From Acidobacteriota bacterium (GTDB lineage: Bacteria; Acidobacteriota; Terriglobia; UBA7540): 8,090 bases of DNA. Below the pieces are notes generated by a model. The model was not told the origin of the DNA and made no database searches. It saw nothing but the letters and a program-made list of their open reading frames with translations. The translations under genes and the position numbers were made by a program. The stretch covers positions 1 through 8,090 of the forward strand of contig JAKAWO010000133.1 of assembly GCA_021827255.1 (NCBI GenBank), given 5' to 3'. Each line of letters begins with the position of its first letter. Within the stretch, counting starts at the first letter, position 1. Of this stretch, positions 5,826 to 8,090 are shown piece by piece.

Positions 5826-7904
5826 TCAGACCGGAACCTCATCCCTTTCTACGGGCTGCGTCTGACCAATCTGCACAAGTTCTGCTTTGGGCTTTTTGAG
5901 CACCATCTCTTCATAAAGGGCTCGAGCCTGTTTCTCCTCCCACTCGGCTTTGCGCCGGGCGCGTTCCTCTTCCGCCGCGGTCATCGGAATGTCGTGCTCA
6001 CGCTCGCGCACGCGGTTGGCATCCTCGGCGTTGACGACCAGAGAGTGTTGTTGATCCGCGAGCGCCACTTCCTTACCCCGCGCGTAAATTTCATGTTTGC
6101 CATGCGACTTGTACCACTCAGCAACCGTCGCGTTCTTGTACATGTTCTCGATAATGTTGCGCCAGCCGATCCCGGTGTTGTACGCGCAGAAGGAAATTTC
6201 GCCTTGCTGCGTTGCGTAAGGAATGATGCACATCTCCGTGCGCCGGAAATCATAGTTGAACAGATCCTGGAACCACATCCCGGCGATGAAGAGGAAATTC
6301 CACGGGTCGGACCGGCGTTTGAGCGTGTCGTCTATCGTCCGCACGGGGCTTGAAGCTCCGTAAACCTGGTCGGCCCGTTTTTCGCCCGTCAGTGCGAACG
6401 ATTTGTCGAATTTCTTCAGCAGGTCCGCCAAGGCCAGGCTCTTGGGCGCGCCGAGCGGCTTGTAATTCTTGAGCAGGCAAAGAGCCATCATAAAGTTCGA
6501 GAAACCTCGGCCGCGTCCAGCATCGGTGATCTTCTGCATGTCTCGCACCAAGCCGGGAATGTCCAAAAACTGCGGTACGGGCGCCCACTCCTTGGTTTCC
6601 TTATTGATCATCAGCGCTGTCCCGACGCCGCAATTGGGGTGGCAGCCGCAGCTCACTTGGCCCCACTGGGCTTCCGGTCCATGGACGAGGTCGGCGAAGT
6701 CCGCAAACGCTCCCATCAGCGAAAGCGGGAACCAATCCCGCGTGGGCTCGGTGATGCCGAGTTGTTTCTTCACGTCGAGCGCCATATGAGAAAGCGTGTA
6801 ACGTTGCCGCATGCGCCGCGCCGGCGTGATGTCCTCGTCACGGCCCGTGAACGAGACCGGCTGGAAGGCAATGAACGCGATCTTTTTTGGATTTTCACGC
6901 GCAAAGTTGATAATGGGTCCTACCTGGTCGTTATTGACGCTGTTCACCAGGGTTGTCACTAGAATGATCTCGATCCCCGCCTCGTGCATGTTGTCGATGG
7001 CTTTCAGCTTAACGTCGAACAGGTTCCCGACCTGGCGGTGTGAGTTGGCGTCGTTGCCGATGCCATCGAACTGCAAGTAGGCGTAACGCAGCCCCGCCTC
7101 GAACGCCCGCCGGCAGAACTCTTTGCTCTTGGCAAACTCAATGCCGTTGGTGGCCGCCTGCACGCTGTTGTAACCCAACTTCCTGGCGTGGCGGATGGCG
7201 TCAATAAAATAGGGGGACATGGTCGGCTCCCCGCCCGAGAATTGCACGGACATCTGCCGCTTGGGTTTGATCTTCATCGCGTTGTCGAGGATCTCTTTGA
7301 TGTCCTCCCAAGTCAGCTCGTGAACAAAGCCCACTTGATTGGCATCCATAAAGCAAGGATCGCACATCATGTTGCACCGGTTCGTCAGGTCCACGGTCAG
7401 CACTGACCCGCGCCCGTGCCGGATGGTGCTCGACCCGTGGTTGTGGAGGTCCGCGTCGTTATGTGCGCGAATGTCACGCCCAGGAAAATTCTTCTCAATC
7501 CATTTCAGGAAGTTCGCGTCCACCGCCATGATATCTTCAAAGTGGCCGTGAATCGGGCAATCTTTCACCATCCAAATCTGACCGTCACGCTCGATGATTT
7601 GCGCCTTGATTTCGCCGACCTTCTGAGTGAGAAGATCCCGCCAGTCGCGCTGCCCTTGGATAATGGCCTCTCGCGCTTCCTTCACGCATCCCGGACAGAG
7701 CGAGTCCGTCTGTCTTGGAAAGCCCAGTTGCGGCTTGGTTTTCTGCCAGGACTTCAACAGCGGCTTCTCTGACCACTTGGGTGTAAACGTCTCCGCCGGC
7801 TTGTACTTATTGAAAAACTGAATACCATCGAAAAGCGCTCCAGCGGTTTTCGTCAGGGCTAAATCAAAATACTTCATTGCCCTCTGTCCTGTGATTCTTG
7901 GCAT
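5826..7904 (-). CDS. COG1964-type radical SAM protein, tetraether/membrane-spanning lipid synthase (Tes-like) candidate
   Basis: A 692-residue radical SAM enzyme, numbered from ATG 7904. An N-terminal extension comes first (about 1-65, containing a GIQFFNKY segment). It is followed by a metal-binding module with CPGC at 70-73 and CPIHG at 116-120. The radical SAM core has C177-X3-C181-X2-C184 (RCNMMCDPCF) and SGGEP at 223-227. Further cysteines probably bind auxiliary clusters: CGCHPNC at 419-425, C476, and the block TEMCIIPYATQQGEISFCAYN (C559, C573). The order CPxC, CPxHG, radical SAM core, then HYATxxGxxxxFC-like block is what I recall for COG1964, which includes archaeal Tes (MJ0619). Tes couples lipid tails into membrane-spanning lipids. 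The C-terminus (about 642-671) is a highly charged coiled-coil-like helix, and the protein is longer than archaeal Tes (about 500 residues). The start is chosen by AAGGAG six bases before ATG 7904. The family is fairly sure; the substrate is inferred. Confidence 0.8.
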   Translation of the reverse strand: MPRITGQRAMKYFDLALTKTAGALFDGIQFFNKYKPAETFTPKWSEKPLLKSWQKTKPQLGFPRQTDSLCPGCVKEAREAIIQGQRDWRDLLTQKVGEIKAQIIERDGQIWMVKDCPIHGHFEDIMAVDANFLKWIEKNFPGRDIRAHNDADLHNHGSSTIRHGRGSVLTVDLTNRCNMMCDPCFMDANQVGFVHELTWEDIKEILDNAMKIKPKRQMSVQFSGGEPTMSPYFIDAIRHARKLGYNSVQAATNGIEFAKSKEFCRRAFEAGLRYAYLQFDGIGNDANSHRQVGNLFDVKLKAIDNMHEAGIEIILVTTLVNSVNNDQVGPIINFARENPKKIAFIAFQPVSFTGRDEDITPARRMRQRYTLSHMALDVKKQLGITEPTRDWFPLSLMGAFADFADLVHGPEAQWGQVSCGCHPNCGVGTALMINKETKEWAPVPQFLDIPGLVRDMQKITDAGRGRGFSNFMMALCLLKNYKPLGAPKSLALADLLKKFDKSFALTGEKRADQVYGASSPVRTIDDTLKRRSDPWNFLFIAGMWFQDLFNYDFRRTEMCIIPYATQQGEISFCAYNTGIGWRNIIENMYKNATVAEWYKSHGKHEIYARGKEVALADQQHSLVVNAEDANRVREREHDIPMTAAEEERARRKAEWEEKQARALYEEMVLKKPKAELVQIGQTQPVERDEVPV

Positions 7905-7910
7905 CGGTTG

Positions 7911-7916
7911 CTCCTT
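7911..7916 (-). promoter_or_regulatory. Strong Shine-Dalgarno of the radical SAM gene
   Basis: On the minus strand this reads AAGGAG, six bases before ATG 7904. It is the best ribosome binding site in the window. It argues against the longer open frame starting at 8015, whose extra 37 residues are basic and Cys-containing with no family resemblance. Confidence 0.8.
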
Positions 7917-8090
7917 CGCTGTAGGTTTACGCCGCTGGCAATTCTGCGGCCCAATCACCGAAATGCTGCACGCCAGCCACCGCGTACAGGCAACATGCTC
8001 CCTCTTTCGGCCCATAATGTAACCTGCGCATCCACAACCCGTTAAGCAAATTGCGGCGGATGGGGATTTTTGAGGGTCAAAAAGCGCAAA
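7917..8090 (-). other. Upstream region of the radical SAM gene
   Basis: No gene is supported here. The window edge is AT-richer (8041-8090). A weak promoter-like pair on the minus strand, TTAACG with TTACAT 17 bases downstream, is seen around 8015-8045 but is too poor to call. The upstream neighbour is outside the window. Confidence 0.3.

Noticed and set aside
7905..8015. 37-residue N-terminal extension of the radical SAM protein from ATG 8015
   Set aside because: There is no family similarity, whereas AAGGAG is ideally spaced before ATG 7904.

Overview
The window reads as a GC-rich, densely coded bacterial chromosome segment. The likely phylum is Acidobacteriota. That is an inference from protein style (a DUF2203 protein, a single-domain PilZ protein, a short ThiC, and a COG1964/Tes-like radical SAM enzyme); no rRNA or other phylogenetic marker is present to confirm it. 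Seven protein genes are supported. Six lie on the minus strand and one, a PilZ protein, on the plus strand. I see no tRNA, rRNA, CRISPR array, insertion sequence or prophage gene.

Layout from right to left, the direction of minus-strand transcription. (1) 7904-5826: a large radical SAM protein of the COG1964 type, related to archaeal tetraether lipid synthase (Tes/MJ0619), with a strong Shine-Dalgarno. (2) A hairpin terminator at about 5769-5807 lies between this gene and the convergent PilZ gene and can work in both directions. (3) 5322-5663 (+): the PilZ-domain protein, with a promoter-like element that would place transcription start on its ATG. (4) Divergent from it, a minus-strand run: moaA (molybdenum cofactor), nadA (quinolinate synthase, NAD), a short-chain dehydrogenase, a DUF2203 protein and thiC (thiamine pyrimidine). 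Gaps are 63, 77, 157 and 175 bases, so moaA-nadA-SDR could be one transcript, while thiC may have its own promoter.

The common theme is cofactor biosynthesis by iron-sulfur enzymes. ThiC, MoaA, NadA and the Tes-like protein all carry clear Fe-S cysteine motifs, and three of them are radical SAM enzymes. The most interesting gene is the Tes-like one. Characterised relatives join lipid tails to make membrane-spanning lipids, and some Acidobacteriota make such lipids (iso-diabolic acid), but the role here is a hypothesis. Other points worth a look are a PilZ domain whose second c-di-GMP motif is degenerate, the possibly leaderless PilZ transcript, a short terminator-proximal ORF or RNA, and a thiC leader with no recognisable TPP riboswitch.
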